In this document: positions 1 through 7,656 of the stretch, in pieces
Layout of the letters: each line of letters begins with the position of its first letter
How positions within the stretch are numbered: position 1 is the stretch's first letter
NCBI RefSeq assembly: GCF_024732245.1
Contig: NZ_CP093845.1
Coordinates: 2,418,001-2,482,000 of the forward strand
Source: Dietzia sp. B32
GTDB taxonomy: Bacteria; Actinomycetota; Actinomycetes; Mycobacteriales; Mycobacteriaceae
DNA: 64,000 nucleotides
Direction: 5' to 3'
Program-made: the position numbers and the translations under genes
The notes under the pieces: generated by a model
Told to the model about the DNA's origin: nothing
What the model saw: only the letters and a program-made list of their open reading frames with translations
Databases searched by the model: none

Positions 1-380
1 ACGCCGAGCGGGACCCGCTCGACCCAGGTGAGGTCCTGCTCCCCGCCGGGGAGCGCACCGGTGGGTGCGAGCGCCCCGGCGGAGGACAGCGCGATCTCGG
101 CGTTGCGGCGCAGGAGTCCGATCGCCCCGCGGACTTCGTGCCGGGCCTGCGGGAGGATCTTGCCGGACTCACGGGAGTGGGCCTCGGCCAGGGCGTCGGC
201 CTCCGCGGCGAGGTCCTCGGCGGCGGCGAGGAGCAGGTCGCACCGCTGCCGGGGGGAGGCCGCCGCCCAGTCGCCGGCCGCGGCCGTGGCCGCGGCGACG
301 ATCCCGGTCACCTCATCGACGGTGACCGGGGTGATGGTCCCGAGCGGGGTGCCCGAACCGGGTGCGAGGATCGTCCTCAT
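1..380 (-). CDS. Aldehyde dehydrogenase, N-terminal part (runs off left edge)
   Basis: Only the first 126 codons lie in the window; the gene continues past position 1. The reading begins MRTILAPGSG and shows the N-terminal NAD(P)-aldehyde dehydrogenase pattern: repeated Ala-rich helices, a HSRESGKILPQA stretch and, at the window edge, VERVPLG, which resembles the start of the Rossmann segment. Catalytic Cys and Glu lie outside. The ATG at 380 overlaps the stop of the upstream gene as ATGA, so it is translationally coupled and is the last visible gene of the ABC-transporter operon. Family known: oxidation of aldehydes to acids. Inferred: it handles an aldehyde derived from the imported solute. 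The substrate cannot be assigned. Confidence 0.85.
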   Translation of the reverse strand, partial: MRTILAPGSGTPLGTITPVTVDEVTGIVAAATAAAGDWAAASPRQRCDLLLAAAEDLAAEADALAEAHSRESGKILPQARHEVRGAIGLLRRNAEIALSSAGALAPTGALPGGEQDLTWVERVPLG

Positions 381-1432
381 CCCTCGGCCCACTCGTCGAT
401 CGCCGCCGCGAGGCGGGCGGTCAGCTCGGGCAACCCCAGCGGGGTGTCGTGGCCGTCGCCCCGGGCGAACACCGCTCGCACCGAGGCGGGGGCGCTCGAG
501 CGTCCCTCCGCGGCGAGACGGTCGGCGAGCTCCGCGCGGGAGGCGTCGATGTCCTCCCGGAGCGGCAGCATGCGCACCGCGTCGGGGCCCAGCGTGTCGA
601 GCGCGCCCCGCAGGGGGAGGTCGCCGGAGACGCCCGCGCGGGAGTGCGGCAGCCCGTCGGCGTCACGGAACGCGGCGTCGGCCAGGAAACTCCGGTGGGT
701 CAGACCCGGGGAGGTCCAGGAGCCGATCACGTCGTAGTACCGACCGATCCGTCCGAGGACGGCGGCGATCGCGTCCGCCATGGCGTTGTGCATCTCCACG
801 TAGGCCTCACGCTCGGCGGGACCCCACGGCTCCTTGGCCCGGCGCTCGAACAGACCCGGGTCGTCGTAGGAGGTCGCGGGGGACTGGCTCCCGCGGAACT
901 CCATGGTCAGCTCGTAGGGGACCACCGCCATCGGCTCGGAGAGGACGAACCGGTCCAGCACCACCCCGTCGCGGACGAGCGGGGAGTTGGCGAACAGGTC
1001 CGGGCTCTCGTCGGGCTCCAGCAGGTCGAGGAGCTCGGCGGGGCCGTCGAAGGGGCGCAGCGGCTTCCAGCCGGAGGTCAGCAGCGCGGAGTTGATGCCC
1101 CGGTGCTCCCGGCTGGTGAAGTACGGCTTGTACTTCGTGCACGGCAACAGCAGCCCGAGCCGGCGCCGGGCCCCCTCGACGGGGGTCGGCGTCCACTCGT
1201 CGCGGATCGCGGCGTGCCACTCGACGAGCCGCGGGTTCGCCAGGCTCGCGACGTTGGCCTGCGGGGTGTAGAGGCACAGCTCCGGGTCGAGCACATACGG
1301 CGTGCGGATCTTCCGGGCGGAGGACCGCAGTAGGGCCTCCGCCGCGGCGTCGTCGTCGACCTCCACCGTGACCGCGTCCGCGGTCACCTCGATGACCGTG
1401 GCGGCGGGGGACGTCGTCAGGGTGCCGGTCAC
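377..1432 (-). CDS. ArcS/DUF5591-like protein with PC-x3-KPY-x2-S-x2-H motif
   Basis: 351 aa, soluble, with no signal peptide or membrane segment. Residues 97-110 read PCTKYKPYFTSREH. This matches PC-x3-KPY-x2-S-x2-H, the motif I recall as diagnostic of archaeosine synthase ArcS, where the DUF5591 core joins lysine to preQ0 in tRNA. The rest is not a full ArcS: no TGT-like or C-terminal PUA region is evident. Both ends overlap neighbours by ATGA (start 1432, stop 377), so it is made together with an ABC lipoprotein and an aldehyde dehydrogenase. Seen: the motif and the operon. Inferred: an amidine- or lysine-transfer type reaction on the imported molecule, or a tRNA/base-related role. The true substrate is unknown. 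Confidence 0.7.
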   Translation of the reverse strand: MTGTLTTSPAATVIEVTADAVTVEVDDDAAAEALLRSSARKIRTPYVLDPELCLYTPQANVASLANPRLVEWHAAIRDEWTPTPVEGARRRLGLLLPCTKYKPYFTSREHRGINSALLTSGWKPLRPFDGPAELLDLLEPDESPDLFANSPLVRDGVVLDRFVLSEPMAVVPYELTMEFRGSQSPATSYDDPGLFERRAKEPWGPAEREAYVEMHNAMADAIAAVLGRIGRYYDVIGSWTSPGLTHRSFLADAAFRDADGLPHSRAGVSGDLPLRGALDTLGPDAVRMLPLREDIDASRAELADRLAAEGRSSAPASVRAVFARGDGHDTPLGLPELTARLAAAIDEWAEG

Positions 1433-2586
1433 TTGTCGGTCCCCTCGAGGCTGATCGAGGTGTCGAGGAACTGGTTGGTGACGAGGTCCTCCGGGGTGAT
1501 GCCGGAGACGTCGACCGGGCCGTACTCGTCGACGATGTCGATGAGGCTCTGGACGCGGTCGAGGTCGAACTGGCCGGTGATGCCCTCGGCGCTGTCACCG
1601 AGGATGCCCAGCTCGACGCCGGTGTCGTGGGCGAACTCGCCGCCCTCGAGGGTGTAGACCCAGCCGGTGTCGTACTCGCTGACCAGCTCGACGATCAGGT
1701 CGTTGGTGGCCTCCGGGTCCGTGATGTAGTTGTTCTGCGCCTTCTGCATGATCGGCACCAGTGCGGAGAGGCACTCGGCCTGGGCGGTGACGTCCTCAGA
1801 GCGGACGGTGAGCGCCTGGAAGTACTCCTCGTACCCGGTGTCGTGGATGAGCTGGCCCTCGACCGGCTTGCCCCACTCCGGGATCTCGACCTCGTACATG
1901 AACGGCTCCGCGGTGATGAAGCCGGCCTCGGCCAGCTCGCCGCCGGCGGCGACGAACATGGCCGGCTTGTTCTGGTCGCTCAGGTCGAGCTGCTCGCGCT
2001 TGAGGACACCCTTGCCGACCAGGTACTCGATCCACATCTCACCGGTCGTGCCGACGGAGATGGTGGCGTCGGTCTTGCCGAGGTCCTCGATGGTCTTGAC
2101 GTCCGGGTAGGTCGCCGGGTCCCAGTAGATGCCGTAGGGGCTGATCTCCATCGAGGCCAGGACCGCGGTGACGGGGGTGTCGGCCTGGCTGGTCAGGTAC
2201 TCGGAGACTCGGCCGTAGCCGAGGAGGATGTCGCGGTCCTGGTACTGCAGGGCCTGCGGCGACTGGTAGCCGACCGAGGAGCCGCCGTTGCGGATCTCCA
2301 CGTTGACGCCGGCGTCCTCGCCGTCGATGACCAACGGGCCCGAGACGGACTTGTTGTCCGTGTCGATCGTGTACTCGCTTCCGAGGAGGCTGTAGATGCC
2401 GCCGTGCTCGGCCTCGGGTTCCCAGTCGGACTGGATCACCACGGTCTCGGGGCAGATCCCCGCCAGGGGGCCTTCGCCGGAGGACACGACCGTCTCCTCG
2501 CCGGAGCTGCAGGCGGTGAGGGCGGCGGCGCCGGTGATGAGCGCGGTGCCGAGGGCCAGGTAGCGGGGGAGCGCGGTCTTCTTCAT
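1429..2586 (-). CDS. ABC transporter substrate-binding lipoprotein (NMT1/SsuA-like)
   Basis: 385 aa. I chose the ATG at 2586, not the longer upstream reading. It gives MKKTALPRYLALGTALITGA with a classic lipobox ending LTAC (Cys26), and AAGGGA lies upstream at good spacing. The mature part has the two-lobe pattern of NMT1/nitrate-sulfonate-type binding proteins, with IGTTGEMWIEYLV-like and TAEPFMYE segments. It should bind the solute outside the membrane and deliver it to the permease encoded 82 bp upstream. Its stop overlaps the ArcS-like gene's ATG (1432). The ligand cannot be read from sequence; nothing specifies sulfonate, nitrate or thiamine precursor. Confidence 0.88.
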   Translation of the reverse strand: MKKTALPRYLALGTALITGAAALTACSSGEETVVSSGEGPLAGICPETVVIQSDWEPEAEHGGIYSLLGSEYTIDTDNKSVSGPLVIDGEDAGVNVEIRNGGSSVGYQSPQALQYQDRDILLGYGRVSEYLTSQADTPVTAVLASMEISPYGIYWDPATYPDVKTIEDLGKTDATISVGTTGEMWIEYLVGKGVLKREQLDLSDQNKPAMFVAAGGELAEAGFITAEPFMYEVEIPEWGKPVEGQLIHDTGYEEYFQALTVRSEDVTAQAECLSALVPIMQKAQNNYITDPEATNDLIVELVSEYDTGWVYTLEGGEFAHDTGVELGILGDSAEGITGQFDLDRVQSLIDIVDEYGPVDVSGITPEDLVTNQFLDTSISLEGTDK

Positions 2587-2668
2587 GAGGTGATCCCTTC
2601 GGTGGTGTGACGTGCGGTCGGGTGTGCTGTGGTCGGACGGTAAGAATCGGACGGATGTGTGGGGTGGC

Positions 2669-3652
2669 TCATCGCTTGCCCCAGGCCGGGGACCACGTGC
2701 CCGCGATCCGGCGGCCGAGGATCCCGAAGATCCAGAAGGCGACCAGGCCCAGGAGGCAGGCGACGAGGACGGTGGAGAGCATCTCGGCGGAGGCCAGGCG
2801 GGAGCTGTAGCGCTGCAGGAGCAGTCCGAGTCCGGTGGCGCCGCGGCCGAAGAAGAAGTCACCCACGACCGCTCCCACGACTGCCAGACCGGCGGCGGAC
2901 TGCAGGCCGACGAACACGTCGGGCATCGCCGCCGGGAGCTGAAGTTTGAGCAGGCGCGTCAGCGGGCTCGACCCGGCGAGCGTGAACAGGTCGTGCAGGC
3001 CCCGGTCGGCGCTCAGCAGTCCCTGCAGAGGGTTGATGATGAGCGGGAACAGGCTGATGATCACGCAGACCACGACCCGGGCGAACAACTCGTAGCCGAA
3101 CCAGAAGCCGATCACGGGGACGATTGCGAGGATCGGCACCGTCTGCAGGAAGACCGCCCAGGGGTAGACCGAGCGCTCGACCCACCGGGCCTGGGACATG
3201 GCGATGGCCAGTGTGAGTCCGAGCACGATCGACACGGCCAGACCGATCAGTGCGGCCTTGGAGGTGACCCAGAGCGCGCTGAGTTGGTCCGCGCGGACCT
3301 CCGGGTCGAGGAAGCCCTTGCTGATGACCTCGTGCGGGGGCGGGAGTAGGAACTTCTGGTCGGCGTCGAGGACCTGGTAGCTGATGACGTACCAGACGGC
3401 GAGCATCGCAACCAGCAGCATGAACGGCGGAAAGGCGGTGATGGCGGCGGAGCGGAGTTTCGGCAGGACCCGCGTGTCGCGTCCTGACGCCTCCTCTGTC
3501 GCGGCGGTGGACACCGGGGCAACGGTCTCCACTGTCGCGATCTGCTCCGGGTTCGGTGCCGCACCGGTCTGCGGCGCAGCGTCCGCAGGGGTCCACGGCG
3601 CGGAATCCTCGACTTCGGTGTTCTCAGGGATGGCCACTCTGTGCTCGGTCAT
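2669..3652 (-). CDS. ABC transporter permease (SsuC/TauC-like)
   Basis: 327 aa. A charged N-terminal tail of about 75 residues is followed by a membrane domain with about six hydrophobic segments. The EAA-like cytoplasmic loop is around residues 225-250 (TLAGSSPLTRLLKLQLPAAM). This is the BPD_transp_1 permease fold of nitrate/sulfonate/taurine importers. The ATG at 3652 overlaps the ATPase stop by ATGA. The N-terminal tail is longer than usual (most family members begin within 20-30 residues of the first helix), so a later start is possible, but the overlap favours 3652. Confidence 0.88.
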   Translation of the reverse strand: MTEHRVAIPENTEVEDSAPWTPADAAPQTGAAPNPEQIATVETVAPVSTAATEEASGRDTRVLPKLRSAAITAFPPFMLLVAMLAVWYVISYQVLDADQKFLLPPPHEVISKGFLDPEVRADQLSALWVTSKAALIGLAVSIVLGLTLAIAMSQARWVERSVYPWAVFLQTVPILAIVPVIGFWFGYELFARVVVCVIISLFPLIINPLQGLLSADRGLHDLFTLAGSSPLTRLLKLQLPAAMPDVFVGLQSAAGLAVVGAVVGDFFFGRGATGLGLLLQRYSSRLASAEMLSTVLVACLLGLVAFWIFGILGRRIAGTWSPAWGKR

Positions 3653-4389
3653 GACGCGTCCTCCAGGGCTTGAGCGACCCGGCCCTCCAGCTCGGCGAAC
3701 TCCGGGGTGTAGCGGAGGTCCAGGGTGCGCGGGTACTCGAACGGGATCTCGAATTCGCCGACGATGCGACCGGGCCGGGCCGACATCACCACGACCCGGG
3801 TGGAGAGGAAGACGGCCTCTTCAACGGAGTGCGTCACGAACAGTCCGGCGAACCCGCCGTGCAGGAACAGGTCCATCAGGACGAGGTTGAGTCGGCCGCG
3901 GGTGATCTCGTCGAGTGCGCCGAACGGCTCGTCGAAGAGGAACACCTCGGGCTGGAGGACGAGCGACCGGGCGAGGCTCGCGCGCATCCGCATACCGCCG
4001 GAGAGCTGGTGCGGCAGGTGGTCGCCGAAGTCGGCCAGGCCGACGACCTCCAGCGCCTCATCCACAGCCTCGCGGACCGCGGCCTTGGGCTGGCCGGCGA
4101 GCTCGGCCATGAGACCGACGTTGGCGCGCACCGTGCGCCACGGCATGAGGGTCGCGTCCTGGAACACGTACCCCACGCTGTCCGTGGAGAACTCCACCGA
4201 GCCGGTGGTGGGCTTGTCGAGGCCTGACGCGAGTCGCAGGAGCGTGGATTTCCCGCAGCCGGACGGGCCGATGATCGAGATGAACTCCCGCCGATCAGCC
4301 TTCAGATCACACGGAGCGAGGGCGTCCACGGATCCGAAGGAGCGGCCTACCTGACGGAAGTCGACGAGGGGGCGCGTGGTCGATGTCAT
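3649..4389 (-). CDS. ABC transporter ATPase (SsuB/TauB-like)
   Basis: 246 aa, standard length. Walker A GPSGCGKS is at 41-48, the Q-loop near FQD 76-78, the signature LSGGM at 129-133 and Walker B VFLFDEP at 149-155 with the D-loop GALDE. The family energises nitrate/sulfonate/taurine-type importers. It is the first gene of a leftward operon: ATPase, permease, lipoprotein, ArcS-like protein, aldehyde dehydrogenase. No Shine-Dalgarno precedes the ATG. A TAGTGT hexamer lies 7 nt upstream, so the transcript may be leaderless. Confidence 0.9.
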   Translation of the reverse strand: MTSTTRPLVDFRQVGRSFGSVDALAPCDLKADRREFISIIGPSGCGKSTLLRLASGLDKPTTGSVEFSTDSVGYVFQDATLMPWRTVRANVGLMAELAGQPKAAVREAVDEALEVVGLADFGDHLPHQLSGGMRMRASLARSLVLQPEVFLFDEPFGALDEITRGRLNLVLMDLFLHGGFAGLFVTHSVEEAVFLSTRVVVMSARPGRIVGEFEIPFEYPRTLDLRYTPEFAELEGRVAQALEDAS

Positions 4390-4395
4390 GCCGGT

Positions 4396-4408
4396 GACAC
4401 TAAGTGTC
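4396..4408. promoter_or_regulatory. Perfect 13-bp palindrome over the ABC operon promoter
   Basis: GACACTAAGTGTC is a perfect inverted repeat with 6-bp arms around one base, starting 6 bp before the ATPase ATG at 4389. It overlaps a minus-strand TAGTGT hexamer (4397-4402) that would serve as the -10 of a leaderless transcript starting at 4389. A repressor bound here would block transcription directly. No regulator gene is adjacent, so the binding protein is unknown. Confidence 0.55.
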
Positions 4409-4712
4409 CAAATCGGCGAAATCTGTTCCGTTTACTGGGCTTTTACTGGTCGACCGAGACTTTTTCTGCCCTGTTACAACCGCAGGGTCAGAGGGACAGA
4501 TTCCGGGACCTGACCCACTATCCCGCCGCCTGGTCCGGGGCTGTGGCGGCACCCGGACGCCAAGGTGGCGTCCTCCCCTGCGCCGCGGCCCGCGGGTCGT
4601 GCGAAGGGTGGAGTGAGAGTCGCTGCGGGACAGCGGAAAACGACCCGGAGGCTGGTCCTGGGACGTCGTCAGAGCCGTGACGGCGCAATGGGACGGGCCG
4701 CGGCCGCCCGGG
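4409..4712. other. Intergenic region between moaE and the ABC operon
   Basis: No convincing gene is visible on either strand. Small overlapping readings lack conserved features or Shine-Dalgarno sites. The left end must carry the -35 part of the ABC operon promoter. Near the moaE stop a short G+C hairpin (CGGGC 4694-4698 with GCCCG 4706-4710) could act as a weak terminator for the moaCB-moaE transcript, but no T-run follows. Confidence 0.4.
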
Positions 4713-5144
4713 TCAGCAGTCGCCGACACCCACCCATTCGGAGACGCCGTCGGTGAAGCGCTGCCGCTTCCAGATGGGCACCCCGTGCTTGAGCCGCTCG
4801 ATGAGCTCCGAACACGCCGCGAACGCCTCGGCCCGATGCGGAGCCACAGCGACCACCACCACCGCGACCTCGCCCACCGGCAGCACGCCCACGCGGTGGA
4901 CGGCGGAGACGCGCGCCGAGTGCTCCGCCGCGACCTCGTCGCAGAGCCGGGCGAGGGTGTCGCGGGCGGTGGGGTGGGCGGAGTACTCGATGTCCAGCAC
5001 GCCGCCCCGGCCGCCGTCGTGATCGCGCACCACACCGGAGAACGTCACCATCGCGCCGTCGGCGCTGGTCCACACGCTCTTCTCGACCTCGCGCGGGTCG
5101 ATCACCCGGTCGGTGATGTCCACGAGTGGACCGGAGTCGCTCAT
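4713..5144 (-). CDS. moaE: Molybdopterin synthase catalytic subunit MoaE
   Basis: 143 aa, the normal MoaE length. Diagnostic features are FSGVVRDHDGG near residues 35-45, HRVGVLPVGE at 83-92 and the C-terminal ERLKHGVPIWKRQ, which holds the conserved active-site lysines (K119, K126). MoaE converts cyclic pyranopterin monophosphate to molybdopterin using thiocarboxylated MoaD as sulfur donor. The moaD here is far away at 44518. The ATG at 5144 overlaps the moaCB stop by ATGA, so moaCB and moaE are translationally coupled. Confidence 0.95.
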   Translation of the reverse strand: MSDSGPLVDITDRVIDPREVEKSVWTSADGAMVTFSGVVRDHDGGRGGVLDIEYSAHPTARDTLARLCDEVAAEHSARVSAVHRVGVLPVGEVAVVVVAVAPHRAEAFAACSELIERLKHGVPIWKRQRFTDGVSEWVGVGDC

Positions 5145-6196
5145 CGGTGTCCTCCTCCGTGGGCGTGGACCTCGAGCAGGTGCTCGAGCAGCTCGTCGAG
5201 AACCGCCAGTCCGTCGCGGACCCCGCCCGTCGAGCCCGGCAGGTTCGCCACCAGGGTACGTCCGGCGAAGCCCGCGAGACCGCGGCTCATGGCGGCCGTG
5301 GGTGTGGCCGCCAACCCGCGGGCGCGCATTGCCTCAGCGACCCCCGGCAACTCCAGGTCCAGGTGGGGCGCGGTGGCCTCGGGCGTGCGGTCGTCGGGGG
5401 CGACACCCGTGCCGCCGGTGGTGAGCAGCACGGCGGGGGACCGCCGCACCTGCTCGGTGACGGCCGTCGCGATGTCGGCGTCGGCCACCACGTGCACCTC
5501 GACCGGGGAGAACCCGCGCTCGAGGAGCCATCCCTCGATGGCGGGGCCGGTGGTGTCCTCGCGGTGGCCGTGCGCGGCGGCGGTGGACGAGACGACGACG
5601 ACACCACTTCGGCCGGAATCGAGCGCGGCGGGCCCGGTGTTCGCGCGCGCCACCTCGTCGTCGTCGTTCCCGGTCGCCTCCTCGGATTCTCGCGTCCAGT
5701 CACCGCGTTTGCCGCCCGTCTTGGCGGCGAGGCGGACCCCGTCCATGGTGGCGAGCGGGTCGACGGCCTTGACCATGTCGTGCAGCGTCAGTCCGGCCAC
5801 CGAGACGGCGGTCAGGGCTTCCATCTCGACACCCGTCCTGCCCGTCGTCTTGGCGGTGGCCTGCACGTGGATCTCGCCGGCCTCGTCGTCGAGGTCGAAG
5901 CTCACCTTGACCGAGTTCAGCGGGATCTGGTGGCACAGCGGGATGAGCTCGGAGGTCTTCTTGGCCGCGCCGATCCCGGCCAGGCGGGCGGTGGCCAGGA
6001 CGTCGGCCTTGCCCAGCGAGTCTCCTGCGACCATGGTCACGACGTCGGGGCGGGTGCGGAAGACCCCCCCGGCCGTGGCGGTCCGGGTGGTGACGGCCTT
6101 GTCGCCGACGTCGACCATGCGCACGCGGCCCTCGGCGTCGAGGTGGGTGAGCTGCGGCTCGGGTGGTGAGCCCTGTCCGGTCGGCGCGTCAGTCAT
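5141..6196 (-). CDS. moaCB: Bifunctional MoaC-MogA/MoaB fusion
   Basis: 351 aa from the ATG at 6196. Residues about 17-160 are MoaC (cyclic pyranopterin monophosphate synthase), with the KADVLATARLAGI and ELIPLCHQIPL motifs and the GVEMEALTAV helix. After an acidic linker, residues about 185-345 are MogA/MoaB (molybdopterin adenylylation), with LLTTGGTGVAPDDRTPEAT and LPGSTGGVRDGL. An upstream in-frame ATG at 6283 would add 29 low-complexity residues and run into the divergent gene. The 6196 start is preceded by TACCGT at leaderless spacing, so I prefer it. Such fusions occur in actinomycetes and place two consecutive pathway steps in one protein. Confidence 0.92.
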   Translation of the reverse strand: MTDAPTGQGSPPEPQLTHLDAEGRVRMVDVGDKAVTTRTATAGGVFRTRPDVVTMVAGDSLGKADVLATARLAGIGAAKKTSELIPLCHQIPLNSVKVSFDLDDEAGEIHVQATAKTTGRTGVEMEALTAVSVAGLTLHDMVKAVDPLATMDGVRLAAKTGGKRGDWTRESEEATGNDDDEVARANTGPAALDSGRSGVVVVSSTAAAHGHREDTTGPAIEGWLLERGFSPVEVHVVADADIATAVTEQVRRSPAVLLTTGGTGVAPDDRTPEATAPHLDLELPGVAEAMRARGLAATPTAAMSRGLAGFAGRTLVANLPGSTGGVRDGLAVLDELLEHLLEVHAHGGGHR

Positions 6197-6203
6197 GCCG
6201 TTC

Positions 6204-6209
6204 ACGGTA
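6204..6209 (-). promoter_or_regulatory. Probable -10 element of a leaderless moaCB transcript
   Basis: Minus-strand TACCGT ends 7 nt before the ATG at 6196. This is the TANNNT-N6-8-start arrangement typical of leaderless actinobacterial genes, and there is no Shine-Dalgarno in between. Confidence 0.5.
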
Positions 6210-6268
6210 GTCGGCCGGGTGCGGCGGGCTCCGGGGGTGCGGCGAGGCGGGGCGTCACGGGGTGCGGG

Positions 6269-6274
6269 TTTAAT
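6269..6274 (+). promoter_or_regulatory. Probable -10 element of a leaderless OYE transcript
   Basis: TTTAAT ends 7 nt before the ATG at 6282. With the minus-strand TACCGT at 6204 it makes a compact pair of back-to-back promoters with only 85 bp between divergent starts. Confidence 0.5.
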
Positions 6275-6281
6275 CGCGGAC

Positions 6282-7370
6282 ATGGCGATGCTCTTCGAAC
6301 CGATCCGTATCCGCGGCCTCGAGATCCGGAACCGGGCGTGGCTCTCGCCGATGTGTCAGTACTCGTGTGAGGACCGTGACGGGGTGCCCACGCCGTGGCA
6401 TCTCGTGCACCTGGGCGCGCGGGCGCAGGGCGGGTTCGGCCTGATCCTCGCGGAGGCCTCGGCGGTGGTGCCGGAGGGGCGGATCAGTCCCGAGGACGCC
6501 GGGCTGTGGAACGACACGCAGCGCGACGCGTGGGCGCCCATCGTGGACTTCGTGCACTCCCAGGGGGCGGCGATCGGCATCCAGCTGGCGCACGCCGGAC
6601 GCAAGGCGTCGGCGTACCGGGCGTGGCCCGGATACCCGGTCGGCTCACTTCCGCCCGAGGAGGGTGCGTGGACGACGGTCGCGCCCTCGGCGATCGGGTT
6701 CGGCGACATGGCGAGACCGGAGGCGCTGGACGCCGACGGGATCCGCGCGGTGGTGACCGCGTTCGCCGACGCCGCCCGCCGAGCCGACCACGCCGGGTTC
6801 GACGTCGTGGAGATACACGCCGCCCACGGGTACCTCATCCACGAGTTCCTCTCGCCGCTGTCCAACGAGCGGGACGACTCCTACGGCGGTTCGCGCGACA
6901 ACCGGGCCCGGCTGCTGCTGGAGATCTGCGACGCGGTGCGGCAGGTGTGGCCGGAGGGTAAGCCACTGTTCGTCCGGATCTCGGCGACGGATTGGGTGCC
7001 CGGCGGCTGGACCCCGGAGGATTCGCGCTGGTTGGCGGGCCGGCTCGCCGAGCACGGGGTCGACCTGGTGGACGTCTCCTCGGCCGCCAACACCCCCGAC
7101 CGGCCGCCGGTCGAACTGGAGCAGGGCTACCAGGTGCCGCTGACCGAGGAGGTGCGCGCGTCCGGCGCGGTGCTGGCCGGAGCGGTGGGGCTCATCAGTG
7201 ACCCGGAGTACGCCGAACAGCTGCTGGTCGACGAGCGCGCTGACGTGGTGTTCCTCGGGCGCGCCGCGCTGCGCGAGCCCGCCTGGCCACAGCGCGCGGC
7301 TGCCGAACTCGGCCTGGACTGGCGGCAGACGCCGTACCCGCCGCAGTACACGCGGGGCAAGTGGGACTGA
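6282..7370 (+). CDS. Old yellow enzyme family NADH:flavin oxidoreductase (YqjM-like)
   Basis: 362 aa. An FMN-binding TIM barrel of the OYE family, thermophilic-like (YqjM/XenA) class. LSPMCQYSC near residues 21-29 contains the redox-tuning Cys of that class. QLAHAGRK (101-108), HAAHGYL (179-185, substrate-binding His pair) and SPLSNERDDSYGGS follow. The C-terminal PPQYTRGKW resembles the YqjM tail that reaches the neighbouring subunit. The family reduces activated C=C bonds with NAD(P)H. An open frame runs far upstream, but that part is antisense to moaE/moaCB; the ATG at 6282 begins the real protein. Its link to the Moco genes is probably only positional. Confidence 0.92.
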   Translation: MAMLFEPIRIRGLEIRNRAWLSPMCQYSCEDRDGVPTPWHLVHLGARAQGGFGLILAEASAVVPEGRISPEDAGLWNDTQRDAWAPIVDFVHSQGAAIGIQLAHAGRKASAYRAWPGYPVGSLPPEEGAWTTVAPSAIGFGDMARPEALDADGIRAVVTAFADAARRADHAGFDVVEIHAAHGYLIHEFLSPLSNERDDSYGGSRDNRARLLLEICDAVRQVWPEGKPLFVRISATDWVPGGWTPEDSRWLAGRLAEHGVDLVDVSSAANTPDRPPVELEQGYQVPLTEEVRASGAVLAGAVGLISDPEYAEQLLVDERADVVFLGRAALREPAWPQRAAAELGLDWRQTPYPPQYTRGKWD

Positions 7371-7552
7371 GTGCCTGAGATGTAGCTCCGGCGCATGCCA
7401 ACACCTCGCGGCTGGCTGCGCCGGGTGCACTGCGCCCCGGTCAATTCGGGCCCGAACCTGCGGGCGGTGACAGCTTCCAGCCGCATGGACGACGTGTCCG
7501 GCGACCAGATGCCAGCTCACGTCCATCGACCTCGGTGACCGGGCGCCCTAAG
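7371..7552. other. Intergenic region before the peptide-type ABC operon
   Basis: No gene is seen. I found no strong terminator after the OYE gene. The right part leads into the shared palindrome at 7553. Confidence 0.4.
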
Positions 7553-7569
7553 TTCCCGCTCACTGGGAC
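7553..7569. promoter_or_regulatory. Shared island palindrome, copy A (ABC importer promoter)
   Basis: TTCCCGCTCACTGGGAC matches the consensus GTCCCGCTGAGCGGGAC at 13 of 17 positions. It lies 88 bp before the first permease gene. It is the leftmost of six copies across the catabolic island and ties the importer to the degradation genes. Confidence 0.6.
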
Positions 7570-7656
7570 GTGCTGTGATCTCCATTACATCCGGACGGAA
7601 TGCTCGCTGAGAAGAAAGTCCTCGGAGAGCCATCCGTATTCGGGTAGGGGGTGCAC

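Noticed and set aside
1429-2586. Thiamine-precursor (Thi5-like) importer linked to tenA
   Set aside because: The lipoprotein is only generically NMT1-like, and tenA is 36 kb away in a different unit.
4621-4637. GCGGGACAGCGG as a further copy of the island palindrome
   Set aside because: Only the right half matches; the left arm has no similarity to the consensus.
4677-6281. Long plus-strand open frame joined to the OYE gene
   Set aside because: It is antisense to moaE and moaCB, which have full family signatures. Only the part from 6282 encodes a recognisable protein.
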